Positions 23,601-34,572 of a stretch of 64,000 bases of DNA are shown here, piece by piece. The stretch covers positions 372,001-436,000 of the forward strand of contig NW_025064885.1 in the NCBI RefSeq assembly GCF_019112545.1, in the 5' to 3' direction. The translations under genes were made by a program, and so were the position numbers. Source of the DNA: Guyanagaster necrorhizus (Eukaryota > Basidiomycota > Agaricomycetes > Agaricales > Physalacriaceae). The number at the start of each line of letters is the position of its first letter. Position 1 is the stretch's first letter. The notes below the pieces were generated by a model. The model was given only the letters and a program-made list of their open reading frames with translations. It was not told the origin of the DNA and ran no database searches.

Positions 23601-24448
23601 TAGCATAGTGGATCGCTTGAGTGTGAATTTCTTTCTGTAGATCCATTGTGAGGATAATTTTTCTATCCTCTATTTCTTCATCCCACCAATCATCAGGATC
23701 CTCATTGAGTAGTTTGAAGAGGATTTTTTAGCATCTGCATTTAGCGAATGTGATTCTTCCAGTCTTCCAATTGATCAGCAGATTATGATGTATTAGCTAA
23801 TCATAACCAAGAAAGATTTCTTTAGTCTCAAGATCAGTTACAGCCAAGTTGATTCATTCAGAGTGATCACTGATCATGAGTCTGAGCTTGATGAATTCAG
23901 TAATAAAACTGGCCTGGTTCTTGGTCTCATCCACATTATAAACTGGAATTGATGCTGCTGTGGCTTGGATTGAAAGTTTGTGCCTATTGACAAAGGCTCG
24001 ATTAATCAAACTTCTAGTGTAGCCACTGTCAATCAGGACAGTTACAGCATGGGTCATTCAGAATATAAAGGTCTCAATCTGGGCCTTGGTTAGTAAGTCC
24101 CACCCAGGTGTTTTAGACTGTCAGATGAATTTTCATGGTTTATGGAGTTCATCCAGCCACTCTAGGGCTTGATACTATTTGGCTCCCTTCATTCCTTTGA
24201 TCATTTCATCTATGACTTCTTTGACCTGTGTCTGGTGAACTCAATTCTTAAGTATGGCTTTTATCATAGCCTTGTCTTTAGCATCCTTGATGGCCTTCCA
24301 AGTCCATTTGGTGTCAAATGATTTGAGCCAAGTAGTGGGACTCACTGCCTCTGTTCAGCCCACAGGTGTTTGAGTTCTTTTTGGTGATTTATTGGTGTAT
24401 GGGATAGTTAGTCTGGGGTATATTTGAATGCATAGTATAGATAGGCAT
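20641..24448 (-). pseudogene. Element J pol (PR-RT-RNase H-IN-chromodomain), decayed
   Basis: ATG at 24446-24448 aligns with H pol. Protease VTVLIDSGYTRSLIN near 24030 (Cys to Tyr after DSG). The RT core 22732-23514 has an intact YLDD (ITIYLDDILIM). RNase H is near 22400-22560. The integrase core is in 21316-21705 (MVDMITGLSDCNGYNAI, HPQTDSQMEHANQE), and the integrase tail and chromodomain lie in 20734-21072 (EYYEVDQVLNHRLQK, then TSTIDYLVS). Ends TAA at 20641. This is among the longer decayed pols, with several open stretches of 60-134 codons, but stops remain throughout. Confidence 0.87.
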
Positions 24449-24534
24449 AGGAGTAATTACAGAAATACTATCAGTCCAGCTAGCAGCTGGAGATTGCACA
24501 CTATAAAGTTTCTTGGCCAGTTCAGTGGAATTGC

Positions 24535-26330
24535 TCACTGACTGGCCTCATCTTTTACTTCTTCAACCTTCATTTCCTTGCTAAGTTCTTCTTCTTTCTT
24601 TTGCAAGTCAGCAATCTGTGCTCTGATATCTTCTCAGATCCTCTTCTTCTTCAGGCAGTCCTTCACCATATGGCCCTTCTGGCCACAGTTGAAGCACTTG
24701 CCTTCCTTCTTCATTCAATTTATATCTATTGGCTTCTCTGTTCCTATGTAAGTCATTCCTGTCCTGGTCTTCTGTGTGCTGTAGGCAGAGGCCATAGAGA
24801 GTCCCAATGATTTCCTGGCAGTCGTCTCCGATAATTTGTTCAGGATTGGTGGTGTCGACTTCTTCATATAATCTTGCAGTATCATTGATTCTGCTTTCTG
24901 CCCTTGTCACTTCTTATATATCTCAATGATCTGTTCCTTCCATTCATCATAACTACTTGGCATGAGGGTACAGATGCCAATAGCAGAGATTATTGTGATG
25001 TAAGAGGAGGGGATCCCTCACTTGAGGGCCTTGACCATTCTCTCATTGTTTGCAGTATTGTCTCTTATTTTGGTGAGCTTGGCCAATCATTCCAGCTCAT
25101 CGAAATAGTCTGTGGCTGCCTTGTTGGCTATTTTATACTTCTTGATCTTCTGTTTGTGTACTTCTTGTACAGCAGGATCAATGAACTTGTCATAGAGCAT
25201 TTATTTAAAAACAGGCCATGAAGAGTATCAGTAGTGCTCTCAAGTCATTGATTAGAAGTTCAGAGAGATAAGAATCTACCACATCTTTGCTTTCTCCTTA
25301 AGGTAGGAGGTGGCAAAGACCATCTTATTCATGTCTATCCTCAGGTACTCTATATAGACTTTGAAATATTGTTTGCAGTCCATAAGAAACCAGTCGATGT
25401 CATCAGATGCTCTCTTAAAGAGGTAGGGTTTCCATAGAAGATCTGGATGGCACTGCAGAATGATGGCATCATGGGGTAACACACTCATTGAGTTAGGCCA
25501 GTCAGAGAACAGAGGGTGCTGCCATTTGGCTAGCAGTCTGGGAAACAAATGGAGCAAGTTATCATCTGCAATTAGGCTCCTGCATGAAGGTCCTTTCTTT
25601 CAGACTATAACCTCATTTTGGATTGTGAATTCGAGTCATACTGCTTCAGAGTCATATCAAATTGGCTCCTTTCTGACACTGTTTCCAGTTGCCTCATCGG
25701 GTAGAGGCTGAGCCTCTAGCACTCAGCTTCCTTTGCTGGTCCAGAGGTTTCAGTACAAGACTGGAGGGGTTTGCAGCTAGGGTTGAAACCTCATTAGCCA
25801 TGTTGCCATTGATCAGGACAAGAGAGTGGAGTATGAAAATATGCTTCAGATAGATGAGACCATGTATATGGCTTGTTTCAGAGTGATAGGTGGTGATCTC
25901 AGCATTAGTTGTATTGGTATCAGTGTCTGATATGCCAGTGGCCTCCAAACTTGGTCTTTGGGGTGTTGCTTGTTATACTAAATTGCAGTGTAGTTGGTAG
26001 CTGCATGTCTCAGTATCTCAGTCTTTTTGTTAGGTGTAGAATGAAGATATAATTGTCCTATTTGCAATACCACTCATGTAGCATCACATTATAAAAAGTT
26101 TATCCCTCACAAGTAGAACTCCTGATACTCTTGTGTTCTTGCCTCCTGTATCACCTTTTTCAATTCTTCTTCATCTATGTCTTCTTATAATCTATAAGCC
26201 AATTTCTCACTGGCATGAGGCAGGTCACTACTCTCAGTTTCCTCATCATTCTCATTGTCCTCTTTTTCCTCAAAGAGAGAACCAGTGGGGGGGTCATAGA
26301 AACTCTCTACACCCTCTTGCAGTCATGCTA
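24535..26330 (-). pseudogene. Element J gag, decayed
   Basis: Capsid-like stretch 25276-25557 (SDDIDWFLMDCKQYFKVYIE). CCHC knuckle with Lys-rich tail near 24640-24700, in the frame ending with TGA at 24535-24537. The acidic lead block (EEELKKVIQEARTQEYQEFY) lies near 26105-26170. Interrupted by stops. Confidence 0.78.
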
Positions 26331-27759
26331 TTGTTCCACTGTCCTGGCTGGATACTGGGTCCAGCCATGGGGCCTGAGATCTCTAAGGTATTGATATAGA
26401 TAGAGGCTAGCTGGCTTCTAATATTAGAGTCATACTGGTTTCCCCCTGTTGCTCTTGCTGCCTCCACTTGCTTGCGATAGAGCTGAATGTTTTACCAGTA
26501 TCTGTCATCAAGTAGCTGCCTGATCACCCTGCTTTCGAGAAACTCTCAAAGCATGCAGGCAAGAATGTGGGCAGTCTCAGAGACTCATAGTTCATAGTGT
26601 CTGAGGATAGACTTGTTGTCTCCAAACATAGTGTCAGCACTAGAAGTTCATCAGAGAGAGAGAGATATTGTGGGGTCAGGAGGTGTGGAGAGGTTCCTTC
26701 TGCTGCAATGGTCTCATTTCACCAGCAGTTTTCACTCTAAGAGTCAGGGTCAGAGCTGGGCTCTCAGAATACTGGGGTTGAGAGAGACCAGTTGGCATGT
26801 ACTGGTGCAAGTATGGATGCACTCTTGGGCCAGAGTCTGTACTAGTTGGTGATATTGGCCCTCTCCATTCAAGCCCTTTCAACATCTCACTGCTCTCTTC
26901 GATGCTGCCTGTCATGCTCTGTGGCTTCCTGTCTCCACCTGCTGCTCTTGATGATGCACTTCTCAAGCTCACTGCAAACTGGCTGCAGTGCAGTTCACTG
27001 TCTCTGCTCTTCTTGTCAGAGGGCTTTATCATAGTTGAAGGGAACATTAGTGTTTTAGATAGAGAAGTATCAATGTATAATTTCATCTTGGGCTTTCTGG
27101 TTTCGATGCTCATCATTGAGCTGGTCTGAAGATGCCCTCCCCAGCCCACTGCTAGTCCTGACTGAGTAGAAAATAGAGGGGGTATAGCTGCAAGGCTGGC
27201 TTTGAGAAGATGTTTGGTGGAATCTTATAGCCAACTGAGTAGCATTGAGGAAATCTCTGGCATGGTTAGCAATCCCTTTGGTTTGAGAGGTGGTGGTAGG
27301 ATCAGAGAAGAGAGACTGCTTAAAGAAGTCTCCTAAAACCTCCTTGTCCTCATAGTTAGGTGGAGGTCCTGAGATCCATAGGTTTCAGAATCCTGCAAGA
27401 TGAGAGTCACAGTTTCTGCTGAATTGTCGAGAGGAGTATCAGTGTCTTTCTTCTTCTTAAATGTCCTCTTGATGTAGGCTGCTAGGCCCAGCTTCTAGTA
27501 AGAGGCTTGTTGGGGGCTGGTGGGATGTTCATTGGGACTCAGAGATATCATAGAGCAGAAGGTCTAGAGTTATATTTTGTAGAATATGTTGAATATATTG
27601 AAACTTATTGTAGTGTCTGATTGCTCAGGCAGTGATTGAATGGCATCTCCAGTACAGCTAGATGATCACCAACAATCCCAATAATGTTCTGATGATGGAA
27701 GAGAGGAGTTCAAAGAACTCTCAGTCAAAGTTCAGGTCTGAGAAATTAATAGAGGGCAT
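26331..27759 (-). pseudogene. Element J ORF1, decayed
   Basis: ATG at 27757-27759. Hydrophobic start (EFFELLSSIIRTLLGLLVII), then IRHYNKFQYIQHILQN. A block IANHARDFLNATQLA near 27230 matches HARDSLDAAQLA in A. The Gag-frame reading across the same DNA (26676-27149) is open for 157 codons, as in A and H. Function unknown. Confidence 0.6.
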
Positions 27760-27802
27760 TTAGTTTCCTTTACACTAACTGGCATGAGGAAAGGGAAGGA
27801 TC

Positions 27803-27815
27803 AGCTTTGAGCTAA
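27803..27815 (-). promoter_or_regulatory. Element J self-complementary primer-binding site
   Basis: Minus-strand TTAGCTCAAAGCT one base from the LTR is an exact reverse complement of AGCTTTGAGCTAA in its own 5' LTR (13 of 13). Confidence 0.78.
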
Positions 27816-27816
27816 T

Positions 27817-28277
27817 TGTTAGACTCAAGTGTCATGTGAATAGATATATGTAATAAACAATCTAGTCTTCTCACACTTTGGGAGATCAGTTGAGTTCACT
27901 GATGCATAGTCTGATTGATATATCACAAGATCTTAATGACAGGCTCAAGAGTAGAATGAGATGAAATAAACTTTAGCTCAAAGCTGGGGATTACTAGTGA
28001 GAGCAAGTCTCTTAAGTACTGTATAAGTCCTGTTCTAAATATACTATTGCTAATTGTGTGTTGTCAAGTTCTTTGTGCTCATTGTCCTTGAGCATTACTA
28101 CTATATATAAAAGGATGATTATATATTGTCAGGCAACTCTGTTACATCAAAAGACAATAATAGACTTGGCTAGTTGTAGTGACTAAGCCTTGTCTCATGG
28201 TCTTAAGCACCTGTATTAGTGCTCTGACTAAGCATAAATAGGGGTTAATTGAGAAAAAGAATGGAAAAATCATAACA
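27817..28277 (-). repeat. Element J 5' LTR
   Basis: 461 bp, TGTTAGACTC to AATCATAACA. Minus-strand U3 carries the block AACCCCTATTTATGCTTAG near its start and a TACTTAAG promoter-like box before the R segment. Confidence 0.93.
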
Positions 28278-28282
28278 AAAAA

Positions 28283-29006
28283 TAGCATAGTTGACCTTGT
28301 TAGCATCTGTTGTGAATGCAGTAGGTCTGTCATTGAAGTTTAACTAAAGGGAGATGATGAAGGCTTTCAGTTTGTGAGAGTCAGAGCCATCAAATAGTTC
28401 TAGTTCCTTGACTTTGGTATGAATAGTAGCTAGTTTAGAGTTATTGAGGGAAGTGGAGACTCCTTATAACAGGTTTATGAATTCTAGAAACATGTCCTGC
28501 TGGTTTGGAATATTGCTTTCTGCAGAGCTGTTGGAGCTGTCTAGACCATTAGGACCACCTGGACCATCTGGACCATTTGACCCTTCTGAAAAAGAGTTTG
28601 GTGGATTACCATCTGGTTTCCATCAGATAGAAGTATGAGTAGAGGTGTCTTCACCTCTGCTTTCTGAGTCTGGGCTGTCATGCATGTTGTCCAGAAATAA
28701 GGGGTCTATTAGAGGGTTAGTTCAGGCACTATACATCAGGCTGGCCCATTAGGCTCTGTTAGTTGGGATGCTGATAGTGTCAAAAGAGTTAGAGAAATTA
28801 TCATAATTAGATTGGTGGGTGATAAAGCTAGAGTGATTGTAGGTTTCTCTACAGGAAGGTTGTCCTCCACTAGAGGCTGATCCAAAAAGGCCTGGTTGTT
28901 CCTTTGAGGCAGAGGTCAGGATATCTTTTATGGAAAACATGTTGTGATGGGTAGACTGAGTTTGTTTAGGATTAGTTTCTGTGGGTTGGGTAAATGTGAT
29001 GGACAT
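28283..29006 (-). pseudogene. Element D gag, 5' part
   Basis: ATG at 29004-29006, 40 nt inside the 5' LTR. It begins MSITFTQPTETNPKQTQSTH and is rich in Ser, Gln and Asn. The remainder of gag resumes at 20146 after element J. Confidence 0.75.
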
Positions 29007-29046
29007 GATAAAAATTTTCAACTCAAAGGTTTGAGTTTAAATATAC
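29007..29046 (-). promoter_or_regulatory. Element D leader: candidate self-primer site and hairpin
   Basis: On the minus strand ATATTTAAACT (29034-29044) lies two bases from the 5' LTR. It pairs over 11 bases with AGTTTGAATAT in the LTR, with one G-U. A perfect 8-bp hairpin (AACTCAAA, loop CC, TTTGAGTT) overlaps the site. There is no tRNA-like TGG. Confidence 0.5.
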
Positions 29047-29541
29047 TGTTAGGAATATGCCAATTGAGTGGGTTTGAATGCACATGTGGAGACCAGTGGC
29101 ATGTGTGGATATCAACAAAGCTATTGGCAATGTCATCCTTGAGTTGGGACTCAAGGATTTGGATGGGCAGAATGGAGTTCCATCAGAGAAGTGAAAAGGA
29201 GTATTCTTTGGAGCAGAATCTGATAGATGAGAAAGGAGTTGAAGTGAGTATGAAGTGTAGATGACTATCCAAGTTGATATTCAAACTGAGTAGTTACAAT
29301 AGTTATATATAGCTTTATATACTAATAGTAGCTAATTCTGAGTCAGGTTCCATTGGGTTCTGATGTCAATATTTGCTACTGAGTTTGGGGTCTAGATATT
29401 ACAATATGAAATATAAATATGAAATGATAATAGTGAAAATGAAATTAATAGGTAATGGAGGTGGTCAGAGTCTGGTGGATTCCTGTGATTGAATTCATGG
29501 TTAGTTGAGGTGACACAGAGGCTGGTGGCATGCACATAACA
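29047..29541 (-). repeat. Element D 5' LTR
   Basis: From TGTTAGGAATATGCC to CACATAACA, matching 13332-13830. The minus-strand TATA box is at 29313-29321. Confidence 0.92.
29277..29321 (-). promoter_or_regulatory. Element D promoter and predicted RNA start
   Basis: TATATAAAG on the minus strand begins at 29321. AGTTTGAATAT, the partner of the leader site, begins at 29287, again 34 bases from the first T of the TATA box. The same spacing is seen in B and H, although the sequences are unrelated. Confidence 0.5.
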
Positions 29542-29546
29542 GTTAT

Positions 29547-30704
29547 CTCTGCTATAAAACTACTTAAGGAATCACTGAAACCAACTCAACTGCCTCAGAG
29601 CTGAACAAGAGGAGAGGCCCCTACTGAGTGGCTCAAGCTCTTTGACACCAAATGGACTTAGCAAGCTATATGAGAAGAAAAGGGGGAAGAAGCAATGGCC
29701 ACACTTAGAGAATGGATCCATCAGACCTGAACCAGTGAAGCAGACCAAGAATTAATAGATGGACTATAGAATGCAGAGAGAGAGAAGGCTCTGGAATGGT
29801 TAGATGAACTTCAAGGCCCAAAGAAGTTCATCTGATAGCAGAAGACTTATAGATAAGATCTCATGACCAAGATATGAATCCAGACACTCACAAATCAGGA
29901 GAACTTCACAGTCACCACTCTGATCAACAGCAGCTGCACTGGGAGTTTTATCAATTGAGCTTTCATCAACAAGCATCATCTCCCAACTAAAGTCACTGCA
30001 GCTCTAATCTCAGTCTATAATGCCAATAGCACAAAGAATTAGGCCAGATCAATTATGGAGTTTGTAGAACTTCAACTAACAATTAGAGATCATTCAGAGC
30101 AAATCAACCTTGCAGTCACAGAGCTAGGCACAAGAGCATTATTTCTTGAATACAATTGGCTTATTCAGCACAATCCACTCATGAATTAAAAGACAGGGTG
30201 GATCACCTTTGTCTGATATCATTGCTGGAAAATGCTGTTCATACTCTCTGATGCAGACCCTGAGGATCAATGGGACAAAGAAATAGAGGATGGAAAGATT
30301 ATTCTAGCAATAGACTTTGAAGAGGCTCTACAGATATAGGTGACTCATTATACTAATAACCTAGCCACCAAGGTGAATGAAGAGAAGGAGGAGAAGACAT
30401 TTAAAGAGATGGTTTCTGAATAGGCCAAAGATTATTATGATCTTTTCACTAAAGAGAGCTTTGATGAGCTACTCACATCCAAACCTTGAGATTATGTGAT
30501 TAAGTTGGTGCCAAATACCAATGCCAACTTAGATTGCAAGACATACTCCTTAGGGCATCATAAGCAGCAAGAACTTGATAAGTTCTTAGAAGAAAATCTC
30601 TTAAGTGAGTGAATCCAACTATCAAAGTCCTCAATGGCATCACCATTCTTCTTCATCAAAAAGAAGGATGGAAAACTCTGACCAGTATAGAACTACCAGC
30701 AATT
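29547..30704 (+). pseudogene. Element B pol, part 2 (connector, protease, RT start)
   Basis: Resumes after D. It has the pre-protease block EKALEWLDELQGPKKFI near 29795 and the protease VTTLINSSCTGSFIN near 29910, in which the usual catalytic DSG triad is changed to NSS. The linker WDKEIEDGKIILAIDF follows, then the RT N-terminus (SSMASPFFFIKKKDGKL near 30630). It breaks at the insertion site of E within the NYRKLNEMTIKN region of RT. Confidence 0.82.
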
Positions 30705-31185
30705 TGTTATGATTTTTCCTATTTCTTTTCTTTTTACTTGACTTATTTGGGAATTGACCCCTATTTATGCTTAGTCAGAGTGCTTAACTGGCACTTAGAA
30801 TCATGGGAAGTCAGCAGCACAATGACAGAATACCTCTTTTGTTATTATGCAGCAGTAACAGCAGTAACAGCTCAACAGCAGACAATACTCTTTTGTAGAT
30901 AGCTTAGCAATACTGGACAAAGCACTCCACAACTTCAGGATGAACAATTAGGTAGTTATATCTTTAGAATGGATGACAAATAGTATATAAGTAGTATAGC
31001 TCTCACTATAGTAATCTCAGCTTCAAGCTAAAGTTTATTCTTTTATCATTTTATCTTGAGCAACTTGCAGCATCTTAATAACACAGTGCCATCAAACACA
31101 TCAGTGGACTCTGACATTTAATCTGAAGTGTGAGGTTGTATCAGTTTATCACATGTTATTGGTCATATGAAATTTGAACTTAACA
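30705..31185 (+). repeat. Element E 5' LTR
   Basis: 481 bp, TGTTATGATTTTTCC to CTTAACA. It lacks a 43-bp internal piece present in the 3' LTR (38615-38657 region) between short CAGCAG repeats, and one 9-bp CAGTAA-type unit. Confidence 0.9.
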
Positions 31186-31186
31186 A

Positions 31187-31199
31187 TTAGCTCAAAGCT
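31187..31199 (+). promoter_or_regulatory. Element E self-complementary primer-binding site
   Basis: TTAGCTCAAAGCT, one base from the LTR. Partners in the two LTRs read AGCTTCAAGCTAA and AGCTTCGAGCTAA; the 3' LTR keeps the ancestral CpG. Confidence 0.75.
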
Positions 31200-31241
31200 T
31201 CTAGCTTCTCTTTTTCAAGCTCAATTGTGCTGAGAAACTGA

Positions 31242-32735
31242 ATGCTCCTTATGCTTAATCCTTCAGATCTGAACTTTACTCACAAGTTTTTTGAACTCTT
31301 CACTTCTATCATCAGAACATTAATAGGCTTATTAATGATCATACAGCTGTGCTGTAGATGCCAATCAGTTACCACCTGGATTATCTGTCACTATCAAGAG
31401 TTTCAATGTATCTGAATTATTCTCTATAATGTCATGCTCAACCTCTCTTTTCATGACATTCTTGCCACTGCCTGACAGTCCTTCCAGCCCACAGAAGGAC
31501 CCATATCTGAAACTGACCTTGGAAGCTCAACTAAAGGGCATTCTAGGAAAGAGAAAGAGCAGCAGCAGCAGCACTAATACCTCCTGTGACCCCTGATGAC
31601 AGTCGTCCAAGACCCTGGAAACCCTTAGGCTACAGGGTTTCAATGACTCAGATCTGACACCCTCATTCCATCCTCTGAGCATAATGTTGTAGATGACATC
31701 TCTGCAATGAGGACCACAACTTTCATCTCTAGGTCTAGCATTGGATGCCATGCTAGAGACTCTCTTGATGCCATATAGGTGGCTCAAAGGACCAGAAATA
31801 CCAGAAGACTCAGATCCTGATATATTACATCAGTATAAAGCAGAAGCACTGACAATAGAACAGAGGTCAGCAGTGACCTCTACTTTGATGATAATAGTGA
31901 TGAGTGCCAGTACTGGCATGCTACTGCCTGAGAAGCAAACAGATTGGAGCAGCATGCAGCTAGCCATGCTGCAAGCAGGATAGGCTGCATATGAACTCCA
32001 CTACATGCAGCACAATGAACTAACATCATTGACCCAGTCCTTTCCTCAGAGGACAAAGTTCAATGTGCTGACACCATTACTGAGTACATCCAGAAGCAGA
32101 CATGCATCAAGTATGAGACTGCAAGGGAAAATACCCTCTTTGGGTAGTATCTCTGAGTACAAGATGTGGCAGACTAGAGGAGAGGCTCTGAGAGCCTCAG
32201 AACCAGTATGCTTGTTAGAACTACTACCAACAGCATATCTGACACTTTATTCTGAGAATCTAGCACTCCTACCACTGAGCCTGATCTCTGGGCAGAGCCA
32301 GCTGAGGGAGTCACCTACACAGATGATGTTCACTGATGAGCATTGCTTGATCTTGATAATGATCACCCATTATTCTATGAGACTAATACCATCACCAAGA
32401 CTAATGATATTTCCATCAGGAGAGATGGCATATCAGCAGACTGAGAAACAATCAGAGGGGATGATGAGAACATCAATCTCACTAGTGACATCAGACAGTT
32501 TCTTGATAGAAACTTTGCTGCTCTCTTTCTCTGACCTTGGTTCTATCAAAACTTCTATCAGTATCGCAAAGCAATGGTGGTGAGAGCAGAAAGAAAGGCA
32601 GTTAAGGAGTAGCAGAGGCAGTCCCAGCAGGAGCCTACTTCTTGACTTGGACCTGATAATGCCAGACTCAGTAGTCAGCCCCAGCACAGTCATCCTGGAG
32701 GTTTATGACACACATGACAGTTTTCTCCTTGAGAG
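31242..32735 (+). pseudogene. Element E ORF1, decayed
   Basis: ATG at 31242. After MLLMLNPSDLNF comes the hydrophobic segment (FFELFTSIIRTLIGLLMII), then VTTWIICHYQEFQ and the NVM..LSFHDI block. The middle is Ser-rich with several stops; the DNA also has an open +1 frame (32005-32583, 192 codons), repeating the two-frame pattern of A, G and H. A small CAG run (31558-31575) is present. Function unknown. Confidence 0.55.
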
Positions 32736-32743
32736 AGACATGA

Positions 32744-34483
32744 GTGAAACCATCAATGAGAACAATGAGGAAGATCTCAACAAGAAAGTCAAGGATTCCC
32801 TTCTTGAATAGAGAAGCATATTTAATATATATATATAAGCAAGAGTTAGCAAAGAAGGCATGGGAGGCATACCAGAAGGATTTTATGGAGCTGTACCAGG
32901 ATGGTGCAGCTACACTATGGATGGACAACATCTGGTTGGTGTCATCCATGGGACAAAGGTATACCACCACTGACAGGATTGAGTGAGTGGAGATTTTATA
33001 ATATATGGCTACTGAACAGGCCATTTTTATTTACAATAAAAGATATTTAGGACATCAGATAGCACTGTTACCAGCTTATCAGCCTAAGTATGATGCAACA
33101 CCAAGGCCATGGATGCTGAGCATAGTGCTAAGCAAGCTGTCCAATATAGCTCTCTCAGTCTGAACAGCATCTTTCTGATACTCATTCACCACCTTGGCTG
33201 TCTGCAGCATAGCATCTTGGCTTTTCAGAAGCCAATCTCAATCAAGTAGTCATTACCCAAATCTATAGAGGCTGCTGATTTAGCAACTATTTGCTGGACA
33301 ACTCCCATCAGACAAAGCTGAAAGCAGCGGAGTAGCTTCAAAAGCTTCTGAAATAGACAATCTCAAAGCCACTACCCAAGGCTGGACTATTAAGGATGGG
33401 CAGATCATGCAAAAGGAAGTACCTCTACTAAGAAGTCCTATCACTGATGATGGCTCTCTCTATTCATTCTCAAGGCCCTCAGCAGGATGGGCAGTCCTGC
33501 CTTCTGGCAGGATCCTGAACTCTATGATCACTCTTGATGCTGGTGCTCAAATTCTCAATGTGAAACCAAATCTTGTACATGAGCTCTGCTCTTTTAGAGG
33601 AGCATCTGATGATATTGATTGTATTCTGACTGATTGTGATCAATACTTCCAAGTATTTGCCTTGTACTTTCTCCTCAACATATACAAGATAATCTTCATC
33701 TTGACTCATATAGAGGATAAGACTAAGATGTGGTGAGTCCTTCTATCTCCCACATTTTAGTCTATCATATGATAATATTATTAGTATCCCTCATGGCCAG
33801 TCTTTAAGCAGATGATCATCAATAAATTCATAGATCCTACTATTCAAGAAGTCTATAAGCAGAAGATAAAGGACTTCAAGATGGCCAACAAACTGACCAT
33901 GGACTACTTTGATGAATTGAAATAGCTTAGCAAGCTCACTGGAGTCTGAGATGATGTTGCTGATATCAAACAAATGGTCAAATATATGAAGATGAGAGCT
34001 CTACTCTCCTATCTGAAGATTATCTTGGATATCAGACACAGCATCTCAAGAGGATATGATGAATGAAAGGAACACATTATCACCATGTACAGAGAGAGAC
34101 AGCAGCAGAAGGCAGAATCATCCATTCTATCATAAGGAGGACAGAAGAATCAGAGATAAGGCACAAAGCCCTCCACCTCTAATATAATCACATCAGCCAA
34201 GCCCAGCAGCTCAGCCTCAACTTTCTCATATAGTGAGAAGAAAACCAGTATAGGCATGATATATACCAGAACAAATAAGCTAATAGACATGGATTGTCTC
34301 AAGAAGAAGAGAAAGTGTTTCAATTGTGGCTAGAAGGGCTACATAGCATAAAACTGTTCCCAAAAGAAGAACAAGTGCACTCAAGAAGACATATGGGCAC
34401 AGATCATTGAATTGAGAAAGGAAGAAGAGGATCTTGGACCAGAGATGAAGGCTGAAGAGGTAAAAGATGAGGCCAAGCAGTGA
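32744..34483 (+). pseudogene. Element E gag, decayed
   Basis: Lead block AKKAWEAYQKDFMELYQDGAA near 32845; capsid-like SFRGASDDIDCILTDCDQYF near 33595; Lys-rich helical part; knuckle KCFNCG near 34315 with its second half broken (stop in place of a residue; KNCSQKK). Ends TGA 34481-34483. Confidence 0.77.
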
Positions 34484-34572
34484 GCAATTCTGCTGATTTG
34501 GCCAAAATACCAAAGAGTGGTGTGTCACAAATAGATGCTAGACAGACTGACATTATTTCTGTAGAACTACCT

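Larger units (their letters stand above)
20147..28277 (-). mobile_element. Element J: chromovirus nested in D
   Basis: Two 461-bp LTRs; flanking 5-mers gaaaa (20142-20146) and aaaaa (28278-28282), one G to A apart. D's gag continues on both sides. Minus-strand order is ORF1, Gag, Pol with chromodomain, as in A and H. Its LTRs closely resemble solo LTR C. CpG is nearly gone, so it is older than H. Confidence 0.94.
13332..29541 (-). mobile_element. Element D: MarY1-like chromovirus with antisense gene, contains J
   Basis: LTRs of 499 bp (13332-13830) and 495 bp (29047-29541) with an exact gttat duplication at 13327-13331 and 29542-29546. The LTRs are unrelated to those of the other elements. 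On the minus strand the interior codes for Gag, then Pol with protease, RT, integrase and chromodomain. Between the end of pol and the 3' LTR a separate gene runs on the opposite strand with its own intron. Element J (20147-28277) split its gag. Chromodomain and GPY-type features resemble agaricomycete MarY1-type elements; this assignment is from general knowledge of the family. Confidence 0.93.

Noticed and set aside
31558..31575. CAG microsatellite in element E (also near 62799)
   Set aside because: Short runs inside Gln/Ser-coding ORF1 DNA; no sign of expansion or separate function.
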